From the NCBI GenBank assembly GCA_030141605.1, contig JAQGDQ010000254.1:135001-199000 (forward strand): DNA of 64,000 nt. The letters are read 5' to 3'. The notes under the pieces were generated by a model. That model made no database searches. It had not been told where the DNA came from and worked only from the letters and a program-made list of their open reading frames with translations. The stretch's first letter is position 1; every line of letters begins with the position of its first letter. The stretch is from Tubiluchus corallicola. Its lineage: Eukaryota; Priapulida; Priapulimorpha; Priapulimorphida; Tubiluchidae. A program made the position numbers and the translations under genes. Shown here one piece after another: positions 25,621 through 40,907 of this stretch.

Positions 25621-27131
25621 GATACTTAATTATTACGAAATTAATTCTACATATTACAACCTATTTAGTATCTACATTCAAGTCATTTACTATGGATGTA
25701 ACGGCTTGGCAACAAATAACCAGAACTATGCATAATCATAAGAACAACACTTGATCATATAACAAGTATATTGTACAATTATATTTTATAATTACTTTTC
25801 TCAATGTTCCGAATATAGGGTACAGCTTTTCATAACTACCGCTAGGTGGGGCACAACTACAATGAAATTTTTGACGCGCACTGTTTTACAATGTGCTGTC
25901 AAATCATACTTTTATGTACGTCAATATTAAATTTTTGTTAATAGAAGCTTCCTGTATTAAGAATAAAACGATTTAATGCAGTTCTATTAAGTCTACTCGA
26001 CAAACTGATGCTTTACAAATGCCCGATTTCTTATGGAACCAATATCACAATTACTATCAGCTAAAGACTTAAATTTTTAGCATCTACTATGCAAGCAAAT
26101 CCAAAATGGAAAAAGAATGGCTTGCACATTATCATCGTTCGCCAAACATTAATATTTAACGAGCTGAATCATTCAATAACAGCGCGTCATCACGTGACTA
26201 GGCTATTGTTCAGTAAGCACGTGTAGCGAATAAGGCTTATCGAAATCTGCAAGGCAAAGCTAATACATGTAGATGCAGTTCCTGTTCATTTGCTCAGTTG
26301 TGCCTATCAATTAACCAACGGGCTTTAAAAGACAGAAAAGCAAGGGATTGGTAGAGACAGAGGGGGGGGAAGAAGAAGCTGAAGAACAAATAGAAGGAGA
26401 CCGAGAGAGGGGGATGCGAAAGCGATAAAGAGAATGGGAAATAGAAAGGGTAGAAAAAGATGGAAAAGAGAATACAGAAAGGGGAAAAGAACACACTGGG
26501 ACGGAGGCAGAGATCCGGTGAAATATTTGATTTGATTTAAGTCTTTGTTATAAGCTCTGACTTTACAAACACAAAAATACATTTAAGACAAAAATACACA
26601 CAATTTACAATTATACAGTGAACAGTCCTCTCCATTTTTCTATAATATATGAAGTAAAGAAAACATCACGTTCACTCAAAGTGTGCAATAGCTATTAAAA
26701 CGAGAGATTAATTACGTTCTGGAATAGAACATATAGGACTTCGTGGATTTGGGACATTTAATTAGTGTGGTTTCAAACGTGCATATTATAAGACTCCCAT
26801 GGGTGCACACTGTTCCCATTATAATGAAGGGAAGCAATAATTAATGTATTAAACATACTCAGCGATGTGTCAGCACATAATTTCTAAGAGTGCGACGCGT
26901 GGTCTAGCTTGGGGCTTCAATTTACGAGCCCCCATATGGGGAGAAGAGATTAGGGGAGAGAGCGTTGCGTTAATAATTAGCGAGGGGTAGGCTGGAAAGT
27001 TTTGATATGTAAAATGGAGCGTGCCACTTATTTTTGCATTATACTAGTTGAAAGCACTGGCGTTACCCATAGGAGCAAGAAATTCAGTGACTCTGGATTT
27101 TAAAGACGCTTGATAACGATTTTTGCGTTTT

Positions 27132-27135
<4 letters not shown>
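25621..27135. other. Intergenic DNA with a purine-rich tract
   Basis: A GA-rich tract occupies about 26340-26490 and produces Ser/Phe/Leu-rich artefact frames on the minus strand. No gene seen. Confidence 0.5.
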
Positions 27136-27136
<1 letters not shown>

Positions 27137-27185
<49 letters not shown>

Positions 27186-27300
27186 TCGCTCCATCTCTTC
27201 CTCTCTTATTCCCCCTTTCACTTTTTCTTTCTCTTTTCTCTCTCATTCCCCTCTCTCTCGGTCTCTCTGTTCTTTTTCTTTCTCTCTCTTTTCATCTCTG
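27137..27300. repeat. (CT)n array with degenerate pyrimidine tail
   Basis: A pure CT run at 27137-27182 is followed by about 115 bases of degenerate polypyrimidine. Confidence 0.9.
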
Positions 27301-30300
27301 CAATGATTATTGGTCTTTGTTTGCCTTTTGACCTTTCAAAGGGTCCTAAAAAGTGAATATTTTTAACGACCTAATTTGAAACTTTGGGAATTTTTTGTGC
27401 GCTCTGCTAATGTGGCTGCCCGTTTTGTTATGACCCTTTAAGGAAGAATGGAGGGAAGACTTGATTTTCGAAACATAGATATGCCCCTAAAGCCATGTGT
27501 TGGGTACTCACATGAAATAAATTCCACACTGTGTGCATTTTAAAAACGTCCCAAATGTTTGGCTATAAAAGCTGAATTTTGTCCCCACGGCAGGTGCGGT
27601 ATATTTACTCTGTAAAGCCTTCAGCTGATTAGCCACGCCAGCTGCCGCGCCGCAAAGTACAGTTATAATGATTTATCGTAAACTAATTAATGCAGTTAAG
27701 GAACCGTTATGTACGCGTGGCTTTTAAAAAAGTGTACAGAATTTTTTCTACATTGGATTACTACATGCGCTTTGTGTACATTATTTCTTATATGAGCAGC
27801 AGTTTTGTAGGATTATTTAGTTGTATTCATCCCATTGATCTCACACTTTTTGCTCTCTACGAATTACTTTTGCTTATCTACAGACCTGTTGCTTGCTCGG
27901 GATATACAGTATGTTCCAGAAAAAACAGTGTGGTAAAAATATGCTGAAAAACTTGTATTAAAATGTACAGTGCGTTAGAATAATTGGAATTATGCAAACA
28001 TTTTTCAGATATAATGCAGAAGTCCATGGCAACAAGTCTTTGTGGTATGTCAGTATATCCCAGCATATCAGCACATTTCTGCTGCACTATTTCTTTTGGG
28101 ACATCCTGTAGTAGCTGGATGTTGTCGTTGTAACTGAAGGCGATAATCCGAATGATACAATTACCCAAATAGCGTTTATATTTTAAATGTTGTGGTAAAT
28201 GGTAATGATGACGACGACGAGAAGGATGAGGATGATAATGACCATGACTTCGATGATGAATGATGGTGATGAAAGCAGCGATGAATGTTAGTTTAGTTTT
28301 CTCATCCCTGCATGCCACTCTTGCCACTCTACGTTTTTCTGAACAAGTTTGAACTAACCTTAATCAAAATGCGCTGTAGGCAAATCTTAACGTACTGAAT
28401 TACTAAAACGACTCTAATCTAAGATGGTAGCAAATATCAATGAGAGTGTTATTAGGTTAGGATTCCCGTTGGGATGGCCTTCTACTGAGAAAATATTTCG
28501 TGCGTTTAGAATGGAATGTTAAGAGGAACAAGGTGGACACTGCGGACAGAAATCCTATGACAGTGTACGAATTCTCCTCGTAAGCACCTAAATAAAGAGA
28601 AAGAGAATTTTACTGTCAAAAGCATTGTCAAAAACAACTTTAAATTTAATCAGCATTCAAGCAATTAAAGGAAGAGAATGGTTTGCAAAGTGTGTTATAG
28701 TCAAAGGCGTACGGGAAAAGTTTTACAGTTTTTTTTTCTTCTGCACGGGGGAGGCAATCATCTCCTAATACTCAATAACATTTGCAATACTAATAGTATA
28801 GAAATGGAAGAACACCAGGTTCTGGTAACTTTTATTAAAAAATGGCGAGTCTAACAAGAACTCACTGAACAAACGTGCAAGTACATCACAATACTTTTCT
28901 AACGTTTCAGACAATTCAAACCAACGACGTAATGCTTTTTCCTCTTGCAAACATGTCTATAACCTTGCCATTGAGCAGCACGTACCTAACAAATGTATAA
29001 TAGACTTATAATTGATAGCAGGCACTATTATAACTTTACAATTCAAAGCTAAAAAACAATTCGCCGTACAACGAAATTGCAGCCAGTTAAAAGAGGTAGG
29101 CCTAATGCAGTATATAGCAATTTTTGAATATTGAAATGTTAAATTTTGAAATTTTAAAACAGAATTATTTGCCCTAAAATAATCAGCTTTTGTCCTAAAA
29201 ATGTACAAATCATTTGCCCTGGGAGGGCAACCGTTTCTTCCCAACCCCCCGCCTCCTGCGCCTATGATTATAATCATTCTCAAGCCTGCTTTTAAACTGC
29301 ATTTGATGATCTAAATATTTCTGCTAAGTAAAAATGCACAGTACCGCATGACTGTGTATATCTTGAAATAGCTTACAACATTTCATAAGCGTACTATTTG
29401 ATTTTACCAACTAGATTTAATTAGATATTATTCTTTTATATTTTTGGTTTTCTTTATTTTCGCTGTTTTTTAGTACATTTTTACGTACTGCCAGCTTTTG
29501 TATGCCTAGTTCCATCTTGCACATAATTTTGGGTAACTTCCTCGATGTCTTTAATCATGAAGCTGGCCTCACGCTTGTTAATGTGACTATCGCTACCTTG
29601 CATTTATTACTTTCTGATTCATAATTATGCGTGAAACATGTTATTGTTATAGTGTCTTGTACCTTATACGTTATCTTATCAGAATCTCTAACAAAACCAT
29701 TTGCAACTGTGTAAGGTTCATAGCAACTTCGATGTTCACCAATATATTTGTTAGAATCACGCTTACGACATTTATAGAAGGCCCTAATGACTCGTTCTAT
29801 TTCTAAGCTAATCCAACTCCCTAAAGAGCCTTATTATCCACACAAAGGTAGAACGGTACAAGTAACCTCATTGCACGTGTAAGAAAACTACTACAATTGA
29901 TTTAGTCCCCGAAGCAACTGCATACATGAATAGCGTTCAATAAGAGTAAGAAATTTAGTAGATATTTTTATTAGACATTATTTGAAAGCAAGACACAAGC
30001 CCTTTTGTCAAAATTTAGGTTTTCTGTCTTGCACTATGCTATATCTATATATGTATATATCACAATGCTGTTTTGCTGCTATTGCGTAAAATTATTGAAA
30101 GCTTATGTAACTATGTTACTAGACTTACTATAATGTAATTTACCTATACAGTGGCCTATATGTAAGCAAGAATTTTTTCCCATGCCCATAATGGATATGT
30201 GTTAGTGTTCCCTGAATTCATATGTCAGTTAAGATACGCTAGGTCGAAAAAAGCCATGTTAAATGTTATATATCATTATTTATTTATAGATATTTATAAA

Positions 30301-31270
30301 CCACACCAATTGAACCTAGTACTTAGCTGGGATTACCAGCTGCAACAATACAAACTACACTTATCTATCCGCTTAGCGATGTGAGATGCTTATAGAAAAT
30401 TAAAAACAGTCATCAAACTTAAAAAGGAAAAAACACAAAAAATAAACCAAAATACAATAGACAGTCGACTAAGTGAATGAAGTAAGATCAAATTTGCGAA
30501 AAATAAAGAAAAGAAAAAGTACAAGACAAAGAAAGAAAAAAAGATAGTAGGAAGGAAAAAATAGGATTAATAAACAACAAAAGAATTAACAGAAAACGAA
30601 CAAAATTCATGTGACTTGTGTCCATCTAAGTAAGAGTATCAGCTCCATACTGTGCAGCAGCCAAGCAGACCATAACGAAGACATTTGTGAAGTAAAGTAC
30701 CGTTAATTTAAAGAGACGTTATTTGCTTCTACCATCTGCGCATTAATACCATCTGCTCTACAATGTAGTTTTATGCTGCTAAAGCAATACTAAACCGTCC
30801 CCTAAACATTGAAATAATGCTAAAGTTCCGGACTGTGAAATATCAAGGATGCCCACGTGTCCAGCTGTCTTTGTTTGCACAGATACACAACATCTTACTA
30901 ACCGCAATGACCACTGGGAGATTAATTGCAGGGTTCGAATTAGGTTTAACGTCATCATGTAGGTCTCTCATGATATTACGAGCACGTGAATCCCAGTTTA
31001 AGCGCATTTGAATCGTTGTGATTTAGGATTCTAGGTTGTCAGGTCATTGGGGAAATTATAATGACGTCATTGATGAAATAAATCAATGCTTATTAGCTAA
31101 CACGTAATGACAGAGTGGAGTTCAAATTTACTGTATTACTAAATTAGCTTTTAACATAGTTTTCACGTGTGTGCATAGAAACATACTATTTGATATATAA
31201 TTACATTATGTATTATGAAATATGAAATATGATATGTAATGTTATATTGCGTATTCATAATGATAGAAGT
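27301..31270. other. AT-rich intergenic DNA
   Basis: No supportable gene in about 4 kb. There is a short degenerate GAT/GAC patch near 28200-28280. Small open frames (27690-27947, 27878-28327, 28957-29283) lack recognised domains. Confidence 0.5.
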
Positions 31271-31475
31271 CCACAATTAATTAGATTTGATACCAAACAT
31301 GAAAAACAGGAAATATGAAAAAAATGGAATACAGACTGGATTAGAACCAGATATCTCTGCTTACAAGGCAGACGCCTTAGACCAGTCTAGATTATTGGAT
31401 CCCCAGTGATCAAAGTAGTTAAAAAGTCATAACTAGGACACCTAATTCAGCATTTCCAACATCTCTTCACACTAG
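31271..31475 (-). mobile_element. SINE-like element with tRNA-Thr(TGT)-like domain, copy 1
   Basis: Read on the minus strand, this ~205-bp element matches 44981-45198 end to end. The central part (about 31398-31328) folds like a tRNA: a D-arm GAC/GTC stem, a perfect 5-bp anticodon stem (TCTGC/GCAGA) around the 7-base loop CTTGTAA (anticodon TGT, threonine), and a T arm GG-TTCTAAT-CC. The acceptor stem does not pair well, so it is not a functional tRNA gene. It is followed by a body ending in a TTTGGTATCAAA-like motif and TTAATTAATTGTG. Confidence 0.65.
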
Positions 31476-32690
31476 TTATTAATTTTCATGTACAATTCGA
31501 TACAGTGTAAGCCAGAACTCAGAGTTCAACTGCACCGCATATTCAACTTTTTTGCTTGTGACGGGAGCGCAATTTAGTTCATTATTTAACTCTTTAAGGT
31601 GAGTTAGTGGGCCAAGAGAGGCGTCTTAACCATGTTTGAATAGCATACATTTTCTCTCAATAAACACCTTGGATCAGAATAGCGCACGAAAGGACCCCGC
31701 AATTCACTGGCCAACCTCGATGTGGCTTAGTTTCGGCCCCGAAATACGTGTGATCACTCGGTTATTCATCACCTGAGAAGATGCTCGGTGTTTTCCTTAA
31801 TGGATATGATGGATTTTAAGCTGAAATTGCAAACAAAAAGCTCCAAATCAAAGCCACTGAGTGACCCCTGCAGTGAATTCATCCCTGTATTGATATACAA
31901 AGGCAAAGTTGTGTAGTAGTGAAGCCACGTTAATACATCTTTTGAGAGATCTATTGTGCCGTTGTCACGTGGAGTGTGTGATGTCAAACAAAACCAGACA
32001 CCCAAGCTCACCCACACAGAGGGCATTGACTACTGCTTGACCGTCTCACCACACCGCACAGATAGTCGAATTTGTGACCGACAGACGGTCAATATTGACA
32101 CGACATGACAATTTCGAGCTGGGGCGAAACCAAAAAACATCTCAAAAATGCACTCCTTTAATTTCGAAAAGAATTTTTTTCTAATCTAGCATTAGTTCCT
32201 CAAAACAATCTAATCACATGATTTCGAGTTTTGCCAATAAGAAATTTTCTTGAAGAGACGCACAGTGTTGTAGTCCTCGTTCAAACAGAATCATTTGGCG
32301 CGATTGTAGATTCGCCCCTTTCTCAGTTAAAAGGTTTTCTTGTGACAATATCTTGTTAGTATTCAATTGATGTTATGAAAACATCGGAATGGTTCAAGGT
32401 TCAGACGCAGTCCAACTTCGGCCAATGCATCAAGGCAGCTAGATACATTTTGAAACAAAGACTGAAGACAAAGACATCAGTCACAACACATATCTTTTCG
32501 ATTTTCTGTGAGATTAATAGTATACTATTATATGACATTTTTTAGTTTTTAATTTATAGTTTACAATAAAAGGAAACACATTTACACTCTAAAAACCTTA
32601 GCGAATCAAACCGTCTGTTAATCTGTCCATTCTTCTCCCTCCCCTATCCATTCATTCACTTATCCACCTGTCTTTTTCCCCCACTTGTAG
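31476..32690. other. Intergenic, no gene seen
   Basis: Slightly GC-richer than the surroundings at 31680-32120. The frames there show no recognisable protein. Confidence 0.5.
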
Positions 32691-32721
32691 TTGCTCTGCT
32701 ACCGTGCGCTCGTCCGCCCAC

Positions 32722-32925
32722 CCATCCGTCTGTCCGTCCGTCCGTCCGTCCGTCCGTCCGTCCGTCCGTCCGTCCCTCCCTCCCTCCCTCCCTCCATCTA
32801 TCCATCCATCCATCCATCCATCCATCCATCCATCCATCCATCCATCCATCCATCCATCCATCCATCCATCCATCCATCCATCCATTCATTCATTCATTCA
32901 TTCATTCATTCATTCATTCATTTAT
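32722..32925. repeat. Compound tetranucleotide array GTCC / CTCC / ATCC / ATTC
   Basis: Four successive pure blocks occur: (GTCC)n at about 32722-32775, (CTCC)n at 32776-32795, (ATCC)n at 32796-32885 and (ATTC)n at 32886-32921. Each block differs from the next by one base. Pro/Ser/Ile/His and Trp/Met/Asp/Gly repeat frames are artefacts. Confidence 0.95.
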
Positions 32926-34335
32926 CCACCTCCATTTTTTCTGGATCCTAACACATCTTCAATTTTCATTACCAGTTATGCAGACGATACCAGACTTTTC
33001 AAACTAGCAAAAACAAAACTAATAGTAACAATGGTGTACTGGTTAATTATCTATACACAGATTTCTTTTAGAAATGTGGAAAGGCAGTATTCGAATGACG
33101 ATATCTGAATTGTTTCCATTTACCGAGAAGATTTATCTAGCAAATTGTTTAGAAAATTGCGAGAGCAGATGGCCTGGCGAACTTGATTAGAAATTTCATC
33201 TATTGGGGGACTTTATCAGACCTCGGAGTGTTGCCAGGTGGTCCAAAGTTTGCGCTCTCAATAGAAAGCTTAGTTTACTTTACCACCTAAGAGTCCTATA
33301 AACTGATTACGAGGCATCAATGAATTTATAATTCGCGTGTGATTATGGTCCTTTACTCGACAGTAACTATCAATAAATTATCATGCTTGATTTATTTCAT
33401 AGAGCTGGTAGAATCTAAACATTTACAGCAGAGCAACTACAGGCCGAGTAAAATGAGAAAACAGAACAAAAGGCTCAAAGCAGATTAAAAAATAGGAACA
33501 AGAAAGAAGAACAGAAAAAAAGACGAAGAAATCAGAAAGAAACGAGTAGTAAAAATAAAGACATCAACCATGCAGTTGAAAAAAGCTATGTAGCTCACGA
33601 CTGCTTTGTTAAGCATCGCCTACGCTCCTTAGTCCCTTAATGGGTGGCCACAGCAAACTGTAGACTAAGATGAATACTCCTTGCCAAAAGTTAAATATTT
33701 TATACTGCCTCGCAGCCTTGGTCTTGGTTTATAAGATTGAGTTAGGTTTGTCCCATTCGCGAAGCTTAGGATATTTTGCGTCTTTAAATGAAAAAGACTA
33801 AGAACTATTCCTCCTTTTTGTGTTGCTGATTTGTAGGTAGAAAGTTTAAATAAAAAAAGAAACAAAAAAGCAATGAGCGGAAATTGGAAGAAAAAACATG
33901 GGCACTTTAGCTGAAAAGAAAAAATAAGGATAAGTGATGCTAATTTGGTAAAACCAATTATAATCTAAATCAATTACGTGGATTAACTGATTCTATCTCC
34001 TGGTTTTCTTTTTGGCTTCTTGCGCAAATGCTGACACCTGCTGTGCACGAAGCCAGTTATACAGGTTCTTGTGAATTCGAGATAAACCTTCGTTAGGCGT
34101 TGCGCGCTTCTCTATATCTGCTAAGCTGCCGATGACCTCTTTTGTCTATTGTGTTCCGACCCTCTTTCCTACCTCCCACTGGGTCGCACACGCTTGGCCT
34201 CCTAATCAGTGCTAATCTTGTGAAATTACGGAAGCAGTGCAGAGTTTCCATTGCTACCTATTTCTCCGTTTCTTTGACTGTTGCACCTGTTTGTGTAGTT
34301 TATGTAGAGAAGTTGCTGGTTCGTAAATGAAATGT
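32926..34335. other. Intergenic DNA, no gene seen
   Basis: The piece at 32965-33000 (a tyrosine, alanine, aspartate, aspartate-like frame followed by TRLF) resembles the YADD box region of a LINE reverse transcriptase fused in frame to the tetranucleotide array. It is too short (about 12 codons) to call more than a possible relic. The rest is A-rich with no coding signal. Confidence 0.35.
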
Positions 34336-34339
34336 AATG

Positions 34340-34368
34340 CAGTTAATACTACTGCTTCTTCTACTGCT

Positions 34369-34399
<31 letters not shown>

Positions 34400-34525
34400 G
34401 TGGTGGTGGTGCTGGTGGTAGTGCTGGTGCTGCTACTGCTACTACTACAACTACTGCTACTACTACTACTACTATTTACTACTACTGCAACTACAACTAC
34501 TGCTACCACTACTTCTACTATTATT
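34340..34525. repeat. Compound trinucleotide array CTG / GGT / CTA
   Basis: Blocks of CTT/CTA/CTG (34345-34398), TGG/TGC (34399-34435) and CTA/CAA (34436-34525). Poly-Ala, poly-Leu and poly-Ser frames are artefacts. Confidence 0.9.
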
Positions 34526-37105
34526 AGGCTACATACAGAACATTTACCAACATCATATTACACGTGTTAGATACCCCTAATATAAATATAAGAAAAACTG
34601 GCTATGTTCCACTAAAAGTCATGGAATGTTCACTTAATGTTGCTAAAGCTATCACCTCACACAAAATTATAAATGATTTTTTAAGACAGTACGTAAACGC
34701 AACACGCCTAGCCGAGCACAAAATTGTTTGTAAGCTGAAAAACAATTTTTTGTTTAAAGTTGACTTGATTTTGAAACCAGACGCCAGTTTTCCCCTAACT
34801 TGTTCATTTAGTCGATTATAGCGTTTGGTGTCTTTCGCAATTACCCAGCAAAATGATTTTTTACATTCTGAGCCGCTGTGTCTAAAATGTCAAATATGAT
34901 AATAACGAAGTTACAACACTCGATTCTTTATATAGGCCTGTATATAATTCATTGCATAAATAATTAATTACTGTAATGAAAATTTCATTTCAAAGTCATG
35001 CTTTGGCTTGCTTTCGAGTTTGTGCTAGTCTTACGTATGGCGCTATATGCATGACAGTCAATTTATTGCATTAACTGAATACTAAATATTTAACGCCCGT
35101 AAGTATTAGCCATCTGTCTGTACTCTCTATATTATGTCTTTTTTTACTACACAGCTTGGTTTATATGAGATTTAAAGCAACTATTTTTCTAGACTGTTTC
35201 CAAAAAATTAATGGATCAAGATAAAATAAAATAAAATAAATAATAAATGAGAGTGCAGACAACTTTTAATTTTTAATCCGCGAGCAGAATTCCAAGAGAA
35301 CACCTATACTAATTTCATCATGCTGTTAAGTATCTTTAGACAAATTGAACAACTGTAAATCTATAGTATACGCACAGTCATGAAACCTGCGAATAGATCT
35401 GGGGGAAGGCCTCAGATAGTAACTAGTAGCATTGTTCAAAAGCTGGTAGGGTTTAATATCCCGAGATGGCAGCTAAAATATGAAAATTAAGGCAAGCTGC
35501 TTAGTCACACGTAAGTAAACTGCACTCAATTAGGTATTGTCAAGTGATAATTAGTGGCTAACACCGGTTGATACTGGTCACTCACACATGAACTCACGAA
35601 TCTACATTTTTTGACATCAGTAAACCACACTAGGCCAGGCATAAGCAAGCGGTAAACATGGTCATGCTCGCAGATTTGGATTTAAATTCATCCAGTTTTA
35701 TTTCCGACTGCAAATGTAGTTTTAAGAAACATGTTTTATATTGGCCCATATGTTTATATGGAATAGTTGTAAATTTTCGTTTCGAAATTCAGAACTCCTT
35801 TAATTTAAAAGTTGTCACTTGTGTTCACGTGTTATGCCTAAACCATTTGTCACTCAATTATTTTATTTCTATAACTATAGAGCCATTCGCACCCAGGCAG
35901 CCATGAGGATCGGTTTAAACAAAGTTGATAAAAATTATTTCAGGCGGCTATCCTTCCCTTTCAGACGAAGCTACACATTGTGACTTTGGGCGTATGAGGG
36001 CGTTTTTCGTGCAGTCGCGTGTGTAGACGCGTGCAGCCACAGCCCGCAACAGCAGAATACAAAGAATTATTTGTTAGACTCATGTGAAGTATAGGAGGGG
36101 TCAAAATATAACGGCTCTAGTTCTGTTTTTGTTCCGAAAAATATGTGTGAGAGAAATGACGTATATACCAGCTGCCAGCATGTTATTATGCAAGTTATAT
36201 TTACATGAGCAGTCATTTACTAAATCATGAGATAATCCTACATACGTGATGGGACAAGAACAAAGAACAGGCCTATGTAAAAGTAAAAACTAAAGTAAAT
36301 AAGCATATTAATAATGCAAATATGGACTACAGGGAATAAGAATTATCGTTAGGTCATTACATAGGTCTATGATCGTGTCGAGAACTGTCACCATAGATAC
36401 TAAAGGTACACTAGCCCAGTAGGTCTATTGCCTGTTAAATGTACAAATTAACTCCATCAGTTATCAGTTATAAAAATTTAATAGATGGCGACATTTGCGC
36501 TCTAATTCTTTCAATATTTAGATCCTGCTTTGTGCAAAGCATCTGACGTCATCTACTGACAAAAAAGCAATGCAGCAGGTTTTGAAATAAGAATGAAGTA
36601 GATTGTAAGCAAACAATTCAACAATTTGTAACAAGTAATGTCTACTTAAGGAATATTTGCTGATGTAAAATAATTAAATAAAGAAATAAGTAAATACGCA
36701 AGAACTCCTTGTGAACCCACTTCTGTAAATAATGAATAATTTCATAAATTATCACTATTGATTGTCATCATTATCATAGTAAACTAAGCAGGTGTGCTTA
36801 CTAAAATTTCTTTCTTCTACTCGTTGATTAAATGAACCTCAATGAATCCCGTACACAGCTTCCCTTTCTCTCGTTAAAGCCATGGTAACTCAAGACTCTC
36901 TTTTATGCTAAGGCTTCGAAGTGTGACGAATGGTGCGTTCACGGTAATTACGCATGGAAACGCGTGCCTTGGAAAAATAATAGCACATCAGTTAAACGCT
37001 ACATGGATAATTTTCTTAATCAGTTTAAAACCCACGCCAGGAAAATGGTTCGTTAATATTGTTACGCACACAACAGGGATTTAAACTAGGGAATTCATGT
37101 CCGTA
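34526..37105. other. AT-rich intergenic DNA
   Basis: No gene seen. There is an (ATAAA)n run at 35220-35243. A CpG-richer patch lies at 35940-36060. Confidence 0.5.
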
Positions 37106-37109
37106 AATA

Positions 37110-37300
37110 TGAGGGCGGGAAGAAAGAGAGAGCGATAAGAGAAAAAGAGAGAGAGAAAAAGAAAGATAGAGAGAGAGTCAGAGAGAAAGAGAAGAGAGAG
37201 GGAGAAAGAAAGGGAGAGAAAGAGAGGAGGAGGAAAAGGGAGAAGGAGAGAGAAAGAGAGAGGGAGAGAAAGAGAGACGGAAAGAAAGAGAAAAGGGGAT
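37110..37300. repeat. Degenerate purine (GA/GGA) tract
   Basis: About 190 bases of imperfect GAGA and GGAGAAAG repeats. Confidence 0.85.
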
Positions 37301-38023
37301 TAATTGTGCTTTGTTTCCATTCCATGGCTCGTTACTGCAAAATGTTCAAAAATAATGTACAAAGATAATTTGCTTGAAATGATTTATTTGAACATAAAAT
37401 CCCGACTTTCTGAAATGTTAGGTTCAATTAAATGACGTTAAAAAGTGTATTAAAGAAACTCATTTAATATCGTAGGTACGTTAAAACACTGCAAGCCTTA
37501 TGGATATGATTCGTTTCCACAAACCATTGAAACGAAATAACAACATTTTAAGAAAATCAGAAAGAAATCGTTCGCTAATATCAATTTTTTGTCACAACTG
37601 AGCACAAGACTACAAATTATCACGAGCTTCTCATTGTCGTCATCAGGTTACGAGATTCATGATGATAATGAGGAATGACTCACAATGAAATCTTGACAGT
37701 TAAATGGTTTCCTTTCATTTCTCGGCTTAGTTGAAATTCAACACGCGGGATATAACAACCATGTATTCCCAGTTTTGTGTCGCCGTGATGTATTTTTACA
37801 GTATTTTTATAATTCAAAAAGTACGTTAGCCTCAAGTGCTTCATTAATTGAGAAGTGGGTAAGTGACACGATACCGCATAGATTCTTTGCTATAATACTT
37901 CGATATGACATATTTTGCCAAATTTTTGGCGCTAGTCATGGACAAGACTAACGAAATAATTGCTGACAGAACTTCAAAAACCGTTTATGAGAATTATGAC
38001 TGTTTCTCTGAGAGGTCTATAAA
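37301..38023. other. AT-rich intergenic DNA
   Basis: No gene seen. An imperfect inverted phrase around 37630-37690 (TCATTGTCGTCATCA and TGATGATAATGAGGAATGA) may form a weak stem. Confidence 0.4.
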
Positions 38024-38406
38024 TAAACCTTTCACAGTTTCGTTGTACGCACGCGTATTTGCTGTAGGTCAAAAGTTAAGTGTATGACAGCTGCGCGTCT
38101 TAACTACAACCGTCACGTGACACGTGTATAAAGCAAATCCATCTGCCGCATCAGTTCAGTAACTTGAGTTGTTTTACGTGGAGTTTACTTAATTATGCGT
38201 TAGTCTGTAAACAGAAACTTACTAGCAGGATCTTGCTTGGGAAGAATGAAATAGGTAAGGTTCCAGCTAGCTATTAAAACTGTTACTATAGTTTTACAAC
38301 AGCATGGGCTACGAGGCGTCGTCAAGTGTACACAAATGCGTCTGGTACACTTAACCATTGACCTTTTCACGATCATCGTCAATCGCCGGAACTGTGAAAA
38401 GGCCTA
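38024..38406 (-). mobile_element. MITE-like element, copy B (inverted)
   Basis: This is the same family as 4237-4604 in the opposite orientation, about 383 bp. The left end is AAACCTTTCACAGTTTCG and the right end GGAACTGTGAAAAGGCC. The subterminal AGGTCA motifs are present in both arms (38067-38083 on plus; 38353-38366 on minus), as is the interior AGCAGGATCTTGCTTG. There is no open frame. Confidence 0.8.
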
Positions 38407-38680
38407 ATATGTACTATACAGTTATTTTACATCATTATTAATAAATTTTGGCAGAACTAGATGTCTAGATCAGACAATGGAAAGACTAAAACGGACTTTA
38501 ATATAAAAAGAAAGAATTTCATAGTCTCATTTTAACTAGGTTAAGTTTTTATAAAATATAAGCATATTTTATCTGTAGTCTGACACTGTGTCGCTTTGTT
38601 ATTTTGCCCTTAACATGTTTATAATGATGATGATAGTGATGATGACATGATGACGATGACGACGATGACGACGATGATGA
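38407..38680. other. Short spacer with GAT/GAC microsatellite
   Basis: AT-rich spacer. A degenerate GAT/GAC array at 38627-38680 leads directly into the pentanucleotide array. Confidence 0.6.
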
Positions 38681-38681
38681 C

Positions 38682-40615
<1,934 letters not shown>

Positions 40616-40771
40616 GAATTTGAATTTGAATTTGAGCTTTATTCCACAGCGAAATAATACACATACATTTAGGCCTACATAATCACATGATGTCACACAA
40701 ATGATATGAATCACTGTGAAGAGGCGGAAGGAGCATAATGCTATCGGGTCCTCGTCCAAGAAGAGCAACAG
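40616..40771 (-). mobile_element. Possible LINE 3' tail fragment (inverted)
   Basis: On the minus strand the segment ends in GGAATAAAGCTCAAATTC followed by AAATTC repeats, the usual look of a CR1/L2-type LINE 3' end. It abuts MITE copy C exactly at 40772. The upstream limit is not determined. Confidence 0.4.
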
Positions 40772-40907
40772 TAAGCCTTTTCACAGTTCCAGCGGTTGGT
40801 GATGATCGTGAAAAGGTTAAAGGTTAAGTGAAACAGAAAACGTATTTGTTTACACTTAACAACGCCTCGCGGCTCATGCCAAATTTAATAGTAACAGTTT
40901 TAATAGC
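40772..40907 (+). mobile_element. MITE-like element, copy C (5' half only)
   Basis: It begins with TAAGCCTTTTCACAGTTCC and matches copies A and D through AGTAACAGTTTTAATAGCT, where homology stops at the start of the next repeat (40906). It carries the subterminal AGGTTAAAGGTTAAG. The right terminus is missing, so this copy is truncated. Confidence 0.7.

Noticed and set aside
31328-31398. Functional tRNA-Thr gene
   Set aside because: Anticodon and T arms fold but the acceptor stem does not pair, and the segment lies inside a repeated element.
32965-33005. YADD-like reverse transcriptase motif after the tetranucleotide array
   Set aside because: Only about a dozen codons fit; too short to call a LINE, so noted only as a possible relic.
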